A stretch of 64,000 nt of DNA, from NCBI GenBank assembly GCA_914767715.1, contig OU612072.1:4276001-4340000 (forward strand). Direction: 5' to 3'. The notes under the pieces are model-generated. The model saw only the letters and a list, made by a program, of their open reading frames with translations. It was not told the DNA's origin and ran no database searches. The DNA is from Membranipora membranacea. Lineage: Eukaryota > Bryozoa > Gymnolaemata > Cheilostomatida > Membraniporidae. The position numbers and the translations under genes are program-made. Positions 1 through 13,519 of the stretch are shown in pieces (position 1 is the stretch's first letter; the number at the start of each line of letters is the position of its first letter).

Positions 1-1103
1 TCAAATTGACTCTTTGACAATATTTTCTGCAAAACAGATTGAAATAAAACATAAAACTAAAAGATACCAATCGTATAACCATTAATAAGGAGTTTTAGCA
101 AGCTGCAATTGCATGACAGGATTGTGCACTGTTCTGATTGTTCTTCTTACTCGAACTGAAAGGAGGCAGTTAGACACATCAGTGCCTATTCTTTGAGAAA
201 CAACAAATTGACAGCAGTTTTAGCTGATTATGAACTTGCATAAGTTAGTTTTTTAGTTTACTCAGTGAGTTTCTGATTTATTTTTTGACTACTGATCAGT
301 CTTGAGGGGCTTTTTTTAAACATGATAACATTGATTTCCGTCCCTAGAAGATGGTACATCATCACAGTGATGGAAATGTTAATGATGCACTGTGCTATTG
401 TTTTTGCTTTAATGCACACACAATTCTTTATTGGTAGGATCACACATTCAACTTTGTTGGACCTAGATGTGAGCATGAACTCAGCTTCTTTTCTACTCAA
501 CAGTACTGCATCCCAACAGTATTGAATGAACTAAGCAAAAACTGAATAATCTGTAAGAAATATATCTCCAAGGATAACCTCAAGCAACACCTTATTATCT
601 CAACCACCACCGTAGTATATAATTGACAAGGGACACATATCCTTTTCCAGCTACTTGAAACAACAAGCGATGATGATAATCCATTTTGGACAGGCTGGGA
701 GATAACATATTGTCAGAGAAAACAACTTCAAATTACAATATTGATAATAATGAATTGTAAGGGAAAGTTCGCGAGAATGATGAGTTTAACTCTTGATTGG
801 TGGACTTTGTTGTTGCAATGTCTTCTGAAGAATGTTTTCACTTGATAAGAACGATAGTATTTTATTATCGGAGAATAAATTAAACTTGTTGAGTTCAGAG
901 TGAAATTTTATTGTCTATTTGCTGTGTTTCTCAGTTATAAAGTCTGTGTAAAATATGTCTATTGCTCAAAGGTTGATGACAGAAGGTAAATTGTAATTTG
1001 AATATCTACCCTGACCCCATGCTTTCTGAAATTTAATTTTTGTTCATTGAAAAGGGGAGACAATTCCTGTCAATGGAAAAACTGGTTGTTTTGGACAGGA
1101 ATC

Positions 1104-1124
1104 ATTTGCATTTGCATTTGCATT
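1104..1124 (+). repeat. three overlapping ATTTGCAT octamers
   Basis: ATTTGC repeats in tandem here, so the octamer ATTTGCAT occurs as overlapping copies. ATTTGCAT is the classic POU-domain binding octamer. Whether it is bound by anything is unknown, and no nearby start of transcription was found. Confidence 0.5.
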
Positions 1125-1264
1125 CTTAATCTAACTCTTGATGTAGTGGAAGCGTGACAAAATCGCTGTCTCTCTAAAGCACACTTAACACTTCATGAAT
1201 CAGAGTGGACTCATTCTGTATCCATATCTTCCATATATGCAATATAATGTTAAACCTCCTGGTA

Positions 1265-1302
1265 CCCCCCCCCCCCTCCCCTCCCCTCCCCTCCCCCGCC
1301 CC
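1265..1302 (+). repeat. C-rich homopyrimidine tract (CCCCT)n
   Basis: A run of C is followed by repeated CCCCT units, giving an almost pure pyrimidine strand. Such tracts can form triplex DNA and often cause sequencing or assembly errors. Similar C or G runs recur at about 9,521, 21,581, 43,910, 49,181, 56,367 and 61,357. Confidence 0.7.
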
Positions 1303-1849
1303 TTGACAGCCATCCAAAGCATATACAAAATTTTTTTTAAGTTTTTTCTTTTACCAGTGCTAGTGTCTACACTAAATTTCACGGCTTTTTTGTCAGTGAT
1401 CATAATAAATCAATCCCTCCACATATATTATTATATAATACATTCTTATGACTATTTCCCATAGCAGGGTTTTTCAATTACATTGCCAGGAGATACAAGA
1501 ATACAACTATTATATCAAATGACCGTTATAAGCTCGACTCTTCAAAGTATTATTGAAAACTAAATACTAAAAAATTAACCAAAGGAACTAAATAAATATT
1601 GCAGTTTTCCCATAATATGGGTCAAGTATCATGTAGATGTTGTTGATATCTTGTATTATTCAGGTTTTGCACAATAACATCAACCTTGTTAACATGGTGG
1701 GAGGGAAAATGAACTCAGCTGCTGTTCAATAACGTTTAACTTCTTCAATTTTAAAAGATAAACCTGGACAAACATGCTGTGCACACTCTAGGTTGTTGAA
1801 CTCTTCCCATGACATATGAAATACATTAGGTTGCAACCACTCAAGTATT

Positions 1850-2492
1850 TAATTTCATATTTTTTCATATTATTTTATTTCATGTTTTTATATTTTATTT
1901 TAATTCGATTTGTTTTAAATTATATCATATTGTTTTGTTTTGTTTTATTTTATTTAATTTAATTTTGTTTTATTCTATTTTATTTTGTTTAATTTTGTGT
2001 TATTTTATTGTATTTCATGTCATTTTATTTAAAGTTATTTTATTTTATTTTGTTTTATCTCATTTTATTTCATTTCATCTCATTTTATTTCACCCCATTT
2101 CATTTCATCTTATTTATTTTATTTTATTTTGTTTTGTTTTATTTTATTTTATTTTATTTTATTTTATTTCATTTTATTTTATTTCACTTTATTTTATTTC
2201 ACTTTATTTTGTTTCACTCTGTTTCATTTCATTTCATCTTATTTATTTTAGTTTGTTTTGTTTTATTTTATTTTTTTTTATTTCATTTCATTTTATTTCA
2301 CTTTATTTTATTTCATTTCCTTTTATTTTATTTTATTTTATTTTATTTTATTTTATTTTATTTTATTTTATTTCATTTCATTTCATTTCATTTCATTTCA
2401 TTTTATTTTATTTTATTTTATTTTATTTTACTTTATTTTATTTTATTTCATTTTATATTATTTTATTTTGTTTTATTTTATTGTTGTCAGTT
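1850..2492 (+). repeat. degenerate ATTTT/CATTTT pentanucleotide array
   Basis: About 640 bases consist almost only of TTTTA, TTTCA and TTTTG units with strong strand asymmetry (nearly no A runs or G+C). All three forward frames stay open and give Phe/Leu/Ile/Ser-rich translations of up to 191 codons. These open frames are a by-product of the repeat, because a 5-base period gives few stops. No gene is inferred. Confidence 0.9.
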
Positions 2493-4898
2493 TTTGATGG
2501 GGTAATATGAGTTTTCATTGATGTCTGATATACAAATAAATATATCACAACAACCAAATCCATCTCAGAATATCTCCATCACCAAATTGACTGTGCAGTA
2601 ATTTTTGGAATTTCAATGTAACAAAAACTACTCGTAGACACAGAAAACTTCTACAGCCAGTCAAATTATTCCCTCCAAACCATCAAACTTTATCATCAAT
2701 TTGATGAGTGATGTTATTTGAGATAGATAAATAGACTCAACCTCATCAATGCAACGTTATAACCTTAAGGAATACTAAAAAACTAATACAAAACACTAAT
2801 CGACTGATCACACTCGGATATACTCAGATAACACAGTGCAACTGAATACAATTAATGGTGGTATCATCAGCCAAGGTCTACTCCAGCTACCCCAATCAGG
2901 TATTGGTATGCGGTGCTTTAGAAAATGTATGGTCACATGTTCCAGCCAGTGAAGACACCATTAGGGGGCAAGGCCTGGGTGATATTTCTTATAAACAGAG
3001 AACGACAGAGAAATTTGCAAGAGGTATTATTTTATTGCCGAAATTATTATAACAGTCACGCAAACTCATAACCAAAACTGGCCAATAACATCAAAAGGCA
3101 AAAAAAAAATTTCAAGTTGAAAGGAGATTGTTGTTGCATAGATAACACCGTGCAAACAGACATACAATGATCTTTGATCAACCATATTAGCATGAAATTA
3201 GCAGTAAAGAACATATGAGTTTCTAAATTGATTTATCTCTGTATAAGGTAATGAAAAGCTCGTGTGTATATCATATATTAACTGAGGGTTTGATACAACA
3301 GATTCAACAAACTCGCCTATGGGTTGCACATGTCTGAACTCATGGCATTCATTGATCAAATTAAGAATATGTTCACACACTATTCATTTTGTGTATCCTG
3401 TTAGTAACTTCAGAATCAAGTATAAATTCATATTTATTTAATAATACAGTGTCATGACATGCAATGTCAGTTTTGTTGAACGAACAAAGCAAGTAAACAA
3501 AATTCCCTAGCTTTTTATCACCAACTTAGACACATCATCCCTTCATGTAAGTTTGTAAAAGTAAGGATGAGACGAGAATGGTTATGACTATGAGCACGAA
3601 TAGAAATCTTTTATAGCCACGATTGAACCATCCGCCTGACTGTAAACATGTTTTGTTTTAGTTGTCCCTGTCCTACATATTAATACTGAAATTATACTGA
3701 TATTATCATGCAGTATTCTACTCCTATTCTTCCTTGCTGATTGATGAAACCACAGCACCTGCATTATTTCTTACTATTTTCTCTAGTCAATTGATGCTTA
3801 CAATAAATTTTTGATCGATATCTTCATCTGTACAAAACAATACTGATCAACCTATACGGCAATTTGCACATCTATTGCCGTTCTCAGATGTGTACTTTAA
3901 ACATAACTGGAATGCTAAAACTATTCAGAGTTTGACTGAAACCATATTTTTTCCTAACCTGAATAATATACCTGGAATGCACCTTCACTCATGAAACTAT
4001 ATGATTTGGAGACTAATATGGTCAAAGCATACCATTCCCCATGAAATATACTTCTATGATCATGATCTTTGAGCTGTCAAATGTAAGGGCAATGTCCAAT
4101 GAACACTATCTAGCACCTTTCAAAATATTAAATTGATTATCCAAATTAGAATCACAACTAATTTCAATATTTCTATCAAAGAATTACTTGTGCCTAAATA
4201 TTAAAGAATTGTGTGCTCACCCTCGCAAGAGAGAGCACTTTAACCCTTATATATTAACATGTCATGCAAGTTTGTCAGAGTGTATACCTTCTAGTTTCCT
4301 AATAATCAACTATTTTAAGCACCAAAGATTCTCTGAATATATTGTGAAATTAAATAAAGCATACAAATGGCAAGTTTGGTTTTCCTAATTAACTCAGACT
4401 GACATCAAACAGTTTTCAGAGTGTGTGTACAAGAATGATTAAACCTTAGAATGAGGATTATGATAACAAATTATCCCAATTAAATATTTAGGAAATCGAT
4501 GTTCCCTAAAAGTTTATGTGTGTTAAGACGAGTTTGAGAAGTTCGCACCTGGTGCCAAGACTCACCACTAGTTTTAAAAAATGTTGGCAGCCCTTTTTCG
4601 ATAAGAAATTTATGAAATTATTATCATCATTTTCCCCATGAGAGGCAAAAATAACAGCTTTAATCATGCAAGTATACATGAGAATTACATGTGACTGCTC
4701 ATGCCTGGCCAATGATGAGATGAGTTATTGCTTATCATCTGGGCTGTAACAGGAAGAAAAGATATATTTAGAGTTGCATAAATTTATCCACTACAACCAC
4801 ATTTTGATTGTGAAAGTTGTTAAATATATATGTGGGTTTTTGCCATACTAAATGACCAATATCAGGTATCGTGAGAAATGAAGAAGCAATAATGTAAC
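2493..4898. other. no supported gene
   Basis: Unique-looking AT-rich sequence. Short open frames (up to 66 codons) carry no recognisable motif and lack convincing splice borders. Confidence 0.45.
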
Positions 4899-6960
4899 TT
4901 ACCAATAATAGTGGTGATTACAGCAGGCGAACCTGACCCTATTTAAGGCAGTATCATCAATGATGGGTGGTTCAACAAGAGTCTGTATCTCAAGGTTGAC
5001 AGACCTGCTAGGGCAGTACACTGCAGCATGTCAGTCTCCCCAGAAACCATCGAGCTCACTCTCTAGTGTATGTGCAGTGGTTGCGTTCTTACAATAAAAA
5101 TCAATTGCTGAGAAGAAAAAAAAAACCTCATAAACAATCATTAATAACGATAATCAATTTTTTTTTTCTAAATATAAAAACATAAGTAACTGACTATGGC
5201 GCAGCTTTGTTTTACGGTAGTAGAATAAGTGGCTCTCAAATTGAATACAATTATGCAAATGAGTTTAATTATTGAGTATACCAATTGTTCAAAAGGTTTT
5301 TTTCAATCGATGATTAAATGGAAAAGGCAGGTATAAAATGCCCAGTCGACATAGAGCGATCAGCTAACCCTATCACTTCAATTAGGATTGACAGCTTTCA
5401 AGTTTCTCCCAAGGGAATGTGCTGCTACAGTATTAGGTGATATACCTCCCAAATCAAGTTTAATTCCAATACTTCACGGAAAAATTCGTAAAATAACATT
5501 CCATTTTATTTAAAGTTGCCTAAAAAACACCATTTCACATGATCCGATGCAAATTAAACGATCTCCTATTGGTTGATTTTGATGTTAATGATTTTGCCCA
5601 GATACAGTTGTTAGGAAATAATTGAGAAGTGAAATAAAATCCTGAAGTCTTCAAGTGTGAACCTACACACGCAGAAATTTGTTCAATAACCATTTATTGA
5701 TGTCAGCAAAGCACAAATCGTTATGACCCACTTGAATGCTTGAGAAAAATTTCACTCATGCAAAACTCAAAAACCATGGGGACTTGGTAAGAAAAGAGCC
5801 TGGCATTATGTTATTAAACAATGGTTTTGTTTGTCTTCAGCAAATAACTATGTATGAATTATCCCTGTACACCCTCTGCATGCTTGGCCTACAGATTCGT
5901 GCGCTCTTTTTACACAAATTCTTCTGTTTAAGAAATTATTTTGTTCTGATGCAGTACTCAAAATTCAAAATGTTGTCATAGATATAATTATACATCCACC
6001 TCCAGTGTCATCTTTAAAATGTTGACGGGGTTTAGTTCTGGCTCTTGCTCCACTCATCACTGATCCATGGCCACAGTAGTTCTCAGACCCCCACTGACCC
6101 CAATGTCTAACACTTGATGTCATAGTATCATAGGGTTGGGGCTCTGGTAAACAAATTCTTGACAGGATTAAGGCTAACAATAAGGGTAAAAATTCAGCCA
6201 TCACCATAGAAATCCGTCCAACATCCTTATCTAATTCATGAGGTGTGAAAACCCCTAAAGGTCATTCAAAACTTTAACCGAACTCATTTAGGTTTATAAC
6301 CACACCCACATCTTGAAGCCAACCAGCTTTTGTTATGTAATGCAGTGTAAATTATAGCATTTAACAGATGGATGTTGCACCTAGAAGTTCATGAAGTTGG
6401 TAGAATAGCCTCAAGATTAATCTTCTAAGCTATCATTGTCACTACCATAAAAGCTACTATCAGAACAGCAGACACTTTCATTAGACTGAAATAACTTTGT
6501 GACAAGTAATGTGACCTTCAGAGAGCAATCGAAACCAGCAAATAAAAAAATTGACCCGAGCGTTTTTATCCGGCTATACCATCGGAACTTATTTGCATCC
6601 ATCTTTGAAACGTCACAATCTGTAATTGAAGACATTGATGAATATAATGTGAAAAATAGGAAGGCAATCGACTAATAAGCCCAGAAGTCTTTAGTGAAAG
6701 ACAGTGGAGAGAAGCATGATGGTACTACGGTAGTGTTCCGAACTGAGATAATGTTGAATACTCACCAAACACAATACAGTCGGATTCCGTTTAGGGCAGT
6801 GTCATCACCTGCTCCCTGGTAATCCTCATTTTTGAGTTGAAACCCACCTGCAAATGTTTCCAATGGACAGAATTCCATTAAACCCCAGTCATCCCATTCG
6901 GGTGTTGAACTAGGTGGAGATATAGTGTAGTCAGTATCACCATAATCAGAGTAAAAATGC
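4899..6960 (-). pseudogene. VMO-I-like repeat protein, three exons, disrupted
   Basis: Vitelline membrane outer layer protein I (VMO-I, VMO1) is a secreted protein of three homologous beta-sheet repeats. Three minus-strand exons each carry about one repeat in the right order. Exon A (6,766-6,960) has WDDW, then [13 protein letters not shown]. Exon B (5,994-6,143) has HWGQWG, a Cys, then KDDTGGG. Exon C (4,899-5,107) opens after a strong pyrimidine-rich acceptor with IDFYC, which completes repeat 2, and then carries repeat 3 with DDTALNRVRFACC before a TAA. The B-C junction keeps phase (donor GTATAA). In exon C the conserved WGDW reads WGD-stop (TGA at 5,031-5,033). The A-B junction is out of phase with the best borders, so a small exon is missed or the gene is broken. 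No signal-peptide exon was found upstream. The final codons also overlap a good donor (TG|GTAAGT), so the 3' end is uncertain. Confidence 0.6.
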
Positions 6961-7554
6961 CTTTGAGTTTAGAGAATCATGTTTGGGGTCACTAGCACCC
7001 GTTTAAAAGAAGCAAAGAAATTTGAGTCGGTTAGTTGGCCATCCATAAACTTGCAATGGCCAATTAAACTGTGTGTTGTAAGGAAATTTTTTCTTCTGCT
7101 AATACTGGACTCCACCAGATTATGAAGTGTATGAAACCGACTTTGTAAAAATTCAAATAGAAGTTCATAAAGAACAGCTCAAAATTAGACACACCATTCC
7201 CTGAATAGAGCAATAAAATATTGAAAAGATTGGTAACTGATTGAACTTATGTTTCTGCTCTGGAGATATAAAATGTATCCCAGTCTTCTCTGTTGTACTG
7301 ACTATCCAGAAACAGATCACGTATTTTATAATACTAGGTCATGTGACAGTATGTTGCTGTTTGATCAGTTGTAGACTTAAATCATCCATAAAAACCTTGC
7401 TGTATGGGGATGACTCAATTATGATAAATTTTCAAATACGATATTCAATCAATGACTTGCAGAAGTTTATTACATTAACACCAATGTTTGATGTATCGGT
7501 ACCCTGTTAAAACCCATGACTATAAGCAGATGATGAATCAGAGTTTAAATCACA
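6961..7554. other. no supported gene
   Basis: Sequence upstream of the VMO-like exons. A first exon with a signal peptide would be expected on the minus strand here or further right, but none could be identified. Confidence 0.4.
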
Positions 7555-7835
7555 TACCGCTTTTGATCACATACATGGCTATCGAGGGAGACCTGGGTTC
7601 GATTACCACTCTCGGCTCAAGGGTTTAACCCTGGATTCTCTCTACCCACAACTACTCTCACAAAATATTCATTGACCACTAATACACAGACTGATAGATA
7701 TTCATCCTTTTGACATGTTTCTATCAATAATAATAAAAAATTATCCAGGGGTCTTGAGAACCACAGGTATCAAATCACCTGTTCTCCGGAGAGTACGGTC
7801 TCATACAATACCCTCCTCCACATAAGACACAATCG
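7555..7835 (+). mobile_element. SINE-like element, family 2
   Basis: A box-B-like segment (GGGTTCGATTACC, near 7,605) is followed by a body with an AAT-rich stretch and a tail reading TTATCCAGGGGTCTTGAGAA, then a CACCTGTTCTCC core. The tail of about 150 bases recurs in inverted orientation at 30,826-30,975. Two copies plus a tRNA-like promoter box suggest a tRNA-derived SINE. The head is too diverged to name the parent tRNA. Confidence 0.6.
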
Positions 7836-10800
7836 GTCATGCTGACCCTAGAAGGCAAAAAGAAACTAACCTACACATAGGTAAGGCCTCCTCTGTTCTG
7901 TCTTTTCTAATTCACCTTACATGTAGCCTGTAGATAGCTTATGATTGTTTTTTAATGATTTCAGCTGAATGTCAAATATTGATGAAGATATTATTACTTT
8001 GGACAAAAAAAAGATAATAAACCAAGCTATCGAGTGAATGGCATAACTGTTTATTTTTGGTCTGCCTTTCTTTGCTATACTGATATCAGCTTTAGGATAG
8101 ATCACTCATAACAGTCAGCCATTTATGCCGTAAGATGTATCCAAGCCTGGATCTCGGCCCTTTTTAAAAGTTGTTTGTTGGTTTCTTAGATTTATTTGTG
8201 AATATGAATGTTGGAAACAGTCTGATGGTTGCGGGTAAGGAAATGAATATCTCAAGGTTTGATCGCTCACTCAGTGAATGAGCAATGGCTGCAGCTATGG
8301 GTCCCGTTCCGTTCCGATTATGTCCAAACATCGAAACTGACAAAATGCACTGAGAGATCGATGAGATTGATTGAGATGCTCATCAACACAATTGCGCTGC
8401 AAAAATGGTAATAGGTATAATCAAATCAGCAATTGTTGCTAAAACACCAATCTTACTTTTTAAAGTTTACCTCAGTCACTTTGGTATTGATATTCTATCA
8501 TCAACCAAAGATTCATAACAAAATTATCTGGCCAGCAATCAGGCCTAAACTAAAAGTATTCAATCAAACTAGAAAACTTACACTCCTCCAATACTAGCTG
8601 CACTTTTGGAATTAGTTTTCTATATTATTCTTCTATATCAGCAGTTGCGTTATGGAAGGCATAAATTTTATTTTTACCATAACATATTGTCCACCCCCTG
8701 CATAAGTATGCTGTATACATGCGGTAAACAGTTGACTGTGGTGTACAGGCCGAAGATGCTGCCCTTTTTTATCATATGTGTCACAGTAGAGGGTTCATTT
8801 ATCCGTTTATCGTTTCCGACATAATTTATTAGACTAGGAAGTACCGAAAATAATGGACAGTTTCTCATGCTGAACTACTCAGCCAGTTTTGATCTGAGAA
8901 TGAGAAAACGTAAGCTGCCCTTGTTGCTATCCAGGTAACTCTGTTATGAAATCATATGAGCACATAATTTTACCCTAATAAATAGTATCCATTCATCACT
9001 TTTTCTTTTAAAGGAGAGCAAGCTACCAGTCTACAAATGCAAGAAACTGCATAATTGATCAATTATGGACTTATCAATCACCATTTAAGATTATCAATAA
9101 AACACAAATTATGACACATTTGAACGACAAAAAACCTTTACAGGTCATGTATCAGGTATGTAGTTTGGGTGAAGGTATGCATGTAACGTCACAACCAAGT
9201 TCAGTTAATGCTAAAATCCCATTAGACTATAAATATGAAAAGTTCAGTAGTTCAAGCAGCTCCAGTCATAATTGTCAAATCAAAGCATCAGCAATTGTAA
9301 TATGAGTACTAGTCAATGCCAAACACAGTAATTATTTTTGATGCTATCAAAGCCGAGATTTAACAAACCTAAATCGAAGTTGTTTTCCCTTACTCTTCAA
9401 GGAGAATTAATCAAGAAAGATGTAGTTGGCATTCTGAATATCAAGCAGATAAACTTTTGGTCAAGTGATAAGATTTAGGACTGTTTGATGCTTGAACCTG
9501 GGTTCCATACTTGGTGACGGGGGGGGGGGGCTGTTTTGACAAACCATTAATACAAGGTACTAATAATTACTGGTACAGCTGGGCTGACTAACAATGCGTG
9601 GGTGAGAGGGTATTACATTGAATCATATGGTCATATTCCAATTGTTTATTTGATCTTTGTATTTGTTTTACACATACATATATTATCATGACATAGATTA
9701 AATTTGCTACAAAGAAAAAGGTTGTTAGCTTGTTTGTGTTTACAGGAAGTGGATTAAAAAATTGATCCTCTGTAGCCAAATAACTATCGATGTAAATAAG
9801 TAAACCTTTGAACCTTTGGATGAGCAAACAGAAAAACACCAGAGTATATCAAACTGAGTGCTTCAACGTAGTTGATGACAGGAGCACAATCTAAAATAAC
9901 TTACAAGCCCTGGTCCCATGCAAAGCAAATGAATAGAGAATGAGCTGCAATGCAGTACAACTTAGGGAAAATTATTGTGATTATTTGGCATTTGGTGTCT
10001 GCGATGTCAGGCTTGGCTTTCTCTCAAGCAAAAAAAACATAGTTGGTTCTTATTTTGAGCACTGACATAATATCCCCTTCTCTGTATACAAAGCAGTATC
10101 TGTAAAACAACGATTATTTATCAAAAAAGAGACGCGAAAACTAAATCCTACCGCTATTGATGTATGCAACCCAAGATAATTACCCCACCTCAAGCTAAAG
10201 GGTAACATTCTGATCCTAGTCAGACCCAATCACATGAGGCCAGACATAAATATTATATCTCGAAGAGTAAACCATCGAAACGCCTTTTTATGTTTTTGTA
10301 TTATCTAGATTCTAGACGTTACATATTTGTTTAAGATGTGAAGTCATTCTTTCTGTAATGCCTGCAATACCTGGACCTGGCATAGAGCGCTCCAGGTTCA
10401 GTGTATGAAAAGCACGCACATACATCTACTCAATATCGTATATGCTCAATAGGTGCAGGGTCTTGCAGATATTCAAAGGATGGTCATTTATAAATTGAGG
10501 ACCGTGCTAACCTCGCAAATATATTGTCTCACCACATGCGATTTTCATCCTTAGCCTTCTGAAACTTGTAGTACCCACTTTAACTTTCCAACAACTTGAA
10601 ATACCATTCAATAGTCCCAGACATTTCAAGAGAGAATGCATCTTTCCAAAAAACATGATCTGAACCTTGATCAAACTGTACTTATTTATTTGAGCACGAC
10701 AAAGTGAAGCAAATAATTCATGACAGATTGATTGTCAGGAATAATAATTCAATCATCCTTACAAAACTTTGCTGATGATAGAATGCATTTTGAAGATAAT

Positions 10801-11159
10801 TTGAAAGAAGATTTATCAGTTTTAGCCTATTTGTCCTTTACACACACATATAACTACCTGATAGAGTTAGCATATGGTATTTGCATCTCAGGAGCATTAT
10901 AGCCATCTATTATGTGATTTGTGGCTTTCACATCTCAATATCAAGAATTCAGAACCTTTTTACAGTCTGTAAAATTCAAATAACTAATAAATAACTATTA
11001 TCACACTACTATCAACTAATGAAAAACGGTTAAATTTTAGAGTAGTTGCAATCATCTGAAGGCCTAAAATTTTGAAATTCAAAGCTTATTTTAAGTTGTG
11101 TATTGCATTAACTTAATTTTTCTGCAAAAAAAGTGATCGACTGATTTATTAGTCTGTCC
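7836..11159. other. no supported gene
   Basis: AT-rich sequence with only short, featureless open frames on either strand. A G run of about ten lies near 9,521. Any exon here would be too short to recognise without homology search. Confidence 0.45.
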
Positions 11160-11356
11160 GCTCATTGTCTGAAGCCATTGATTGGACGGCTGGATGGCTT
11201 GGTTGGTGGGCGGGGTGGTGGGAGCATATGGGCGAGCGAGTGGGCAGGCAGAAGTACCGACACATAAACAGAAAAACCGGCCAACCGGATGGACCAAGGC
11301 ATGTGTTGGTGTGCCGACAGTTGGCCGACATACAGGCGGTCAAACAAACAAGCGGA
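11160..11356 (+). repeat. GC-rich island with GGNN-type low complexity
   Basis: This block is clearly richer in G+C than its surroundings and contains repeated GGCTGG, GGTTGG, GGCGGGG and CCGGCC words, with long purine/pyrimidine-skewed runs. Open frames on both strands here (60-70 codons, Trp/Gly-rich or Pro-rich) follow from composition. It may be a decayed minisatellite. Confidence 0.45.
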
Positions 11357-11626
11357 TGATAGGTTTTCGGTTAGTCTTCAAAATTGTATCAAAATAAGAC
11401 TCTTGATCAGAAAGTGCTGCCGTTGATGATTTTTGTCGCCATAGCTTCTCAGCAAAGAATTACATGAAAGATATATTTGAGTGAGTAATAACATTTTTTT
11501 GAGAAAAATATTCGAAATATAATTTTTGGTATCCTCCGCAGAAATACAAAAAGTTCCGCAGATTTTTTAAATATCTTTTTCAAATGAAACAAAAAACGCT
11601 TCCTAAATTGCAACATTATATGTTAA

Positions 11627-13519
11627 TCAATCAACCTCATTAACGATAGCTTTATGATGATTGGTGACAATGAAACATTGACCTTGTTGACCTAGCACAG
11701 CAATCACTCCTTCAGTTTTAAGTACTCTGTCAACCTGTGGAAAAATTTGATTGATGTAATGACTTGATATAAAAGTCAGGTTTGTTTGTCATCAGATTTT
11801 AAACTGCGATGCAATAATGCAATAAAATTTTGCAAAATATTTTCAACAAGCTGACTTTAAAACATCGACAAATTAATTAATTTAAATTGTTTACCAACTA
11901 TTTTTATCAATCAGAAATGGGAACAGTGGCCTTAATAACGCATTAAAACTACCAATGTTTTGCTTCATTGATCAAACCAGAAGTATTTATCTTACAACTG
12001 AGGAAAATGCAGGGCAGGTATGAATCTAGAACTAACTCATGAGTGATTACAAAATATGATATTTCTAACGCTGCCATTTATATTTAGCTGTATACAAAAA
12101 GTTAATTGAAGCAAGGAAGGTGGATGGTAAATCTTAACCAGTTACACTGATGAACAGAATATCAAGTACCTGCTTGTAGAACTGGGCCTGATCAAACCAA
12201 TGGAGAGCTAGAGATGTCACAAAATCTAGTGACTGATCTTTTACTGGAAGTAATTCAGCTTCAGCGACCCTGCAACATATCATAAAAATAGAATCGGCTA
12301 CAGCATGTCTGTGTAAAAAAAGGCAGCGGAAATAGGCATTGAAACAGTTCAAATTTATTGTTATGGCTAGTCATTACAGCACTGACTCAAGGTGGCAGGC
12401 ATTAAGAAAAAATTATGCAACAAAAATATTATATGCCCAGGCTTAGAATGTATTTCTAAGTTTTTGAAGGTTGGTACAATGGTAAGTGAGGGAAATTGCA
12501 CATTAAGCAAATCGAAGGTCGAAGGCTGTTTATCAAAATCAAGATGCAAGGCAATTTAACTTAGCTCTGGATAGCAGAGGTAGGATACCGATTAAGTTTG
12601 CCAATCAGACAAATTTCAATGCCCTGTGTTTGTTGCCGGGTCTGATTTTTGCCCCTCAGTCATTTAGCATTTTTCAAAATCAACATTCTCTAACGGTTTA
12701 TCTCGACTAGGTCACTAAATCAAAATTAATGGATATTATTACTGTCATGTAGGGTATTGTGAGGTATTGGATGGATTACAAATCTATGAAGAATTTTTCC
12801 CTGCATTGAAGTTTTTTAAAAAAGTAGCGCACAGGGGTAGAATGCTACCGATTATTCCATCTTTGAAGATTTAAACAAGAGGATACCTATTCAATCATGC
12901 AACAGGTTACAGACTTCAGTCCCTGGCAAATATAAAATATAACTAATAGTCATTATTTAGCTTGATAAAATACTTTATTTCTTAACCATATGTGGCAGAA
13001 ACAAGAAGACAATGTATATATATATACACATTTATATCTTCATATTTGCATATTCATATTCACATATTTAATTTGATCTGATTACTTTGGTGGGGTATTT
13101 CGATCACAATGAGGAGGGCTTTTAGGGCAATATCCAAAGAAATCACTTCACTCAAACTCAGAAGGTGTATTGTTCTATCAAGCAGTGAGTTTTTCAGGAA
13201 CAAGACCAATGGTATGCCAACAGATAGCAATTTTTGTGTTATTTCACATGAATACAAGTTTTATTTCTGGAAATATATATTATTTCATTTGAGACACAAA
13301 TGCGCACAATTCAGAAAACAGCAAACTGATAAACATCCATAGATTGAATAGTGTGTAGTAAGGTACTTACTTGTATCTGATATTCGGATACTTTAGTGTG
13401 CGAGCTACATCTATCTGTTCAGGACTCTTATCAAGGCCAATGACAAGGTCAAAATGCTCTGCAAGGTCATGTATAAGCTGCCCTTGACCACATCCAACAT
13501 CAACAGCTACTTCAAGCTT
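11627..13519 (-). CDS. class I SAM-dependent methyltransferase domain, C-terminal part of gene
   Basis: Three minus-strand exons are joined in phase: 13,371-13,519, 12,170-12,269 and 11,627-11,734. They translate to a methyltransferase (Methyltransf_11 type) core. Motif I reads VDVGCGQGQ and is followed by IGLDKSPEQIDVA (acidic SAM-ribose residue), then SLDFVTSLALHWFDQAQFYKQ, then VDRVLKTEGVIAVLG. This order and the HWFD segment match the trans-aconitate/TMT1-like family; the substrate is unknown. The last exon stops soon after VLG (TGA at 11,627-11,629), about 90 residues earlier than I would expect, so either the C-terminus is truncated or a further exon was missed. Upstream exons to 18,219 are phase-compatible and listed separately. 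Confidence 0.65.

Larger units (their letters stand above)
1..1849. other. gene-poor AT-rich stretch
   Basis: No coding exon could be supported on either strand. Open frames here are under 90 codons and show no recognised motif. The stretch contains an ATTTGCAT repeat near 1,104 and a C-rich tract near 1,265, listed separately. Confidence 0.5.

Noticed and set aside
1935-2510. Long Phe/Leu/Ile/Ser-rich open frames on the plus strand (up to 191 codons)
   Set aside because: They are translations of the TTTTA/TTTCA pentanucleotide array, open in all three forward frames.
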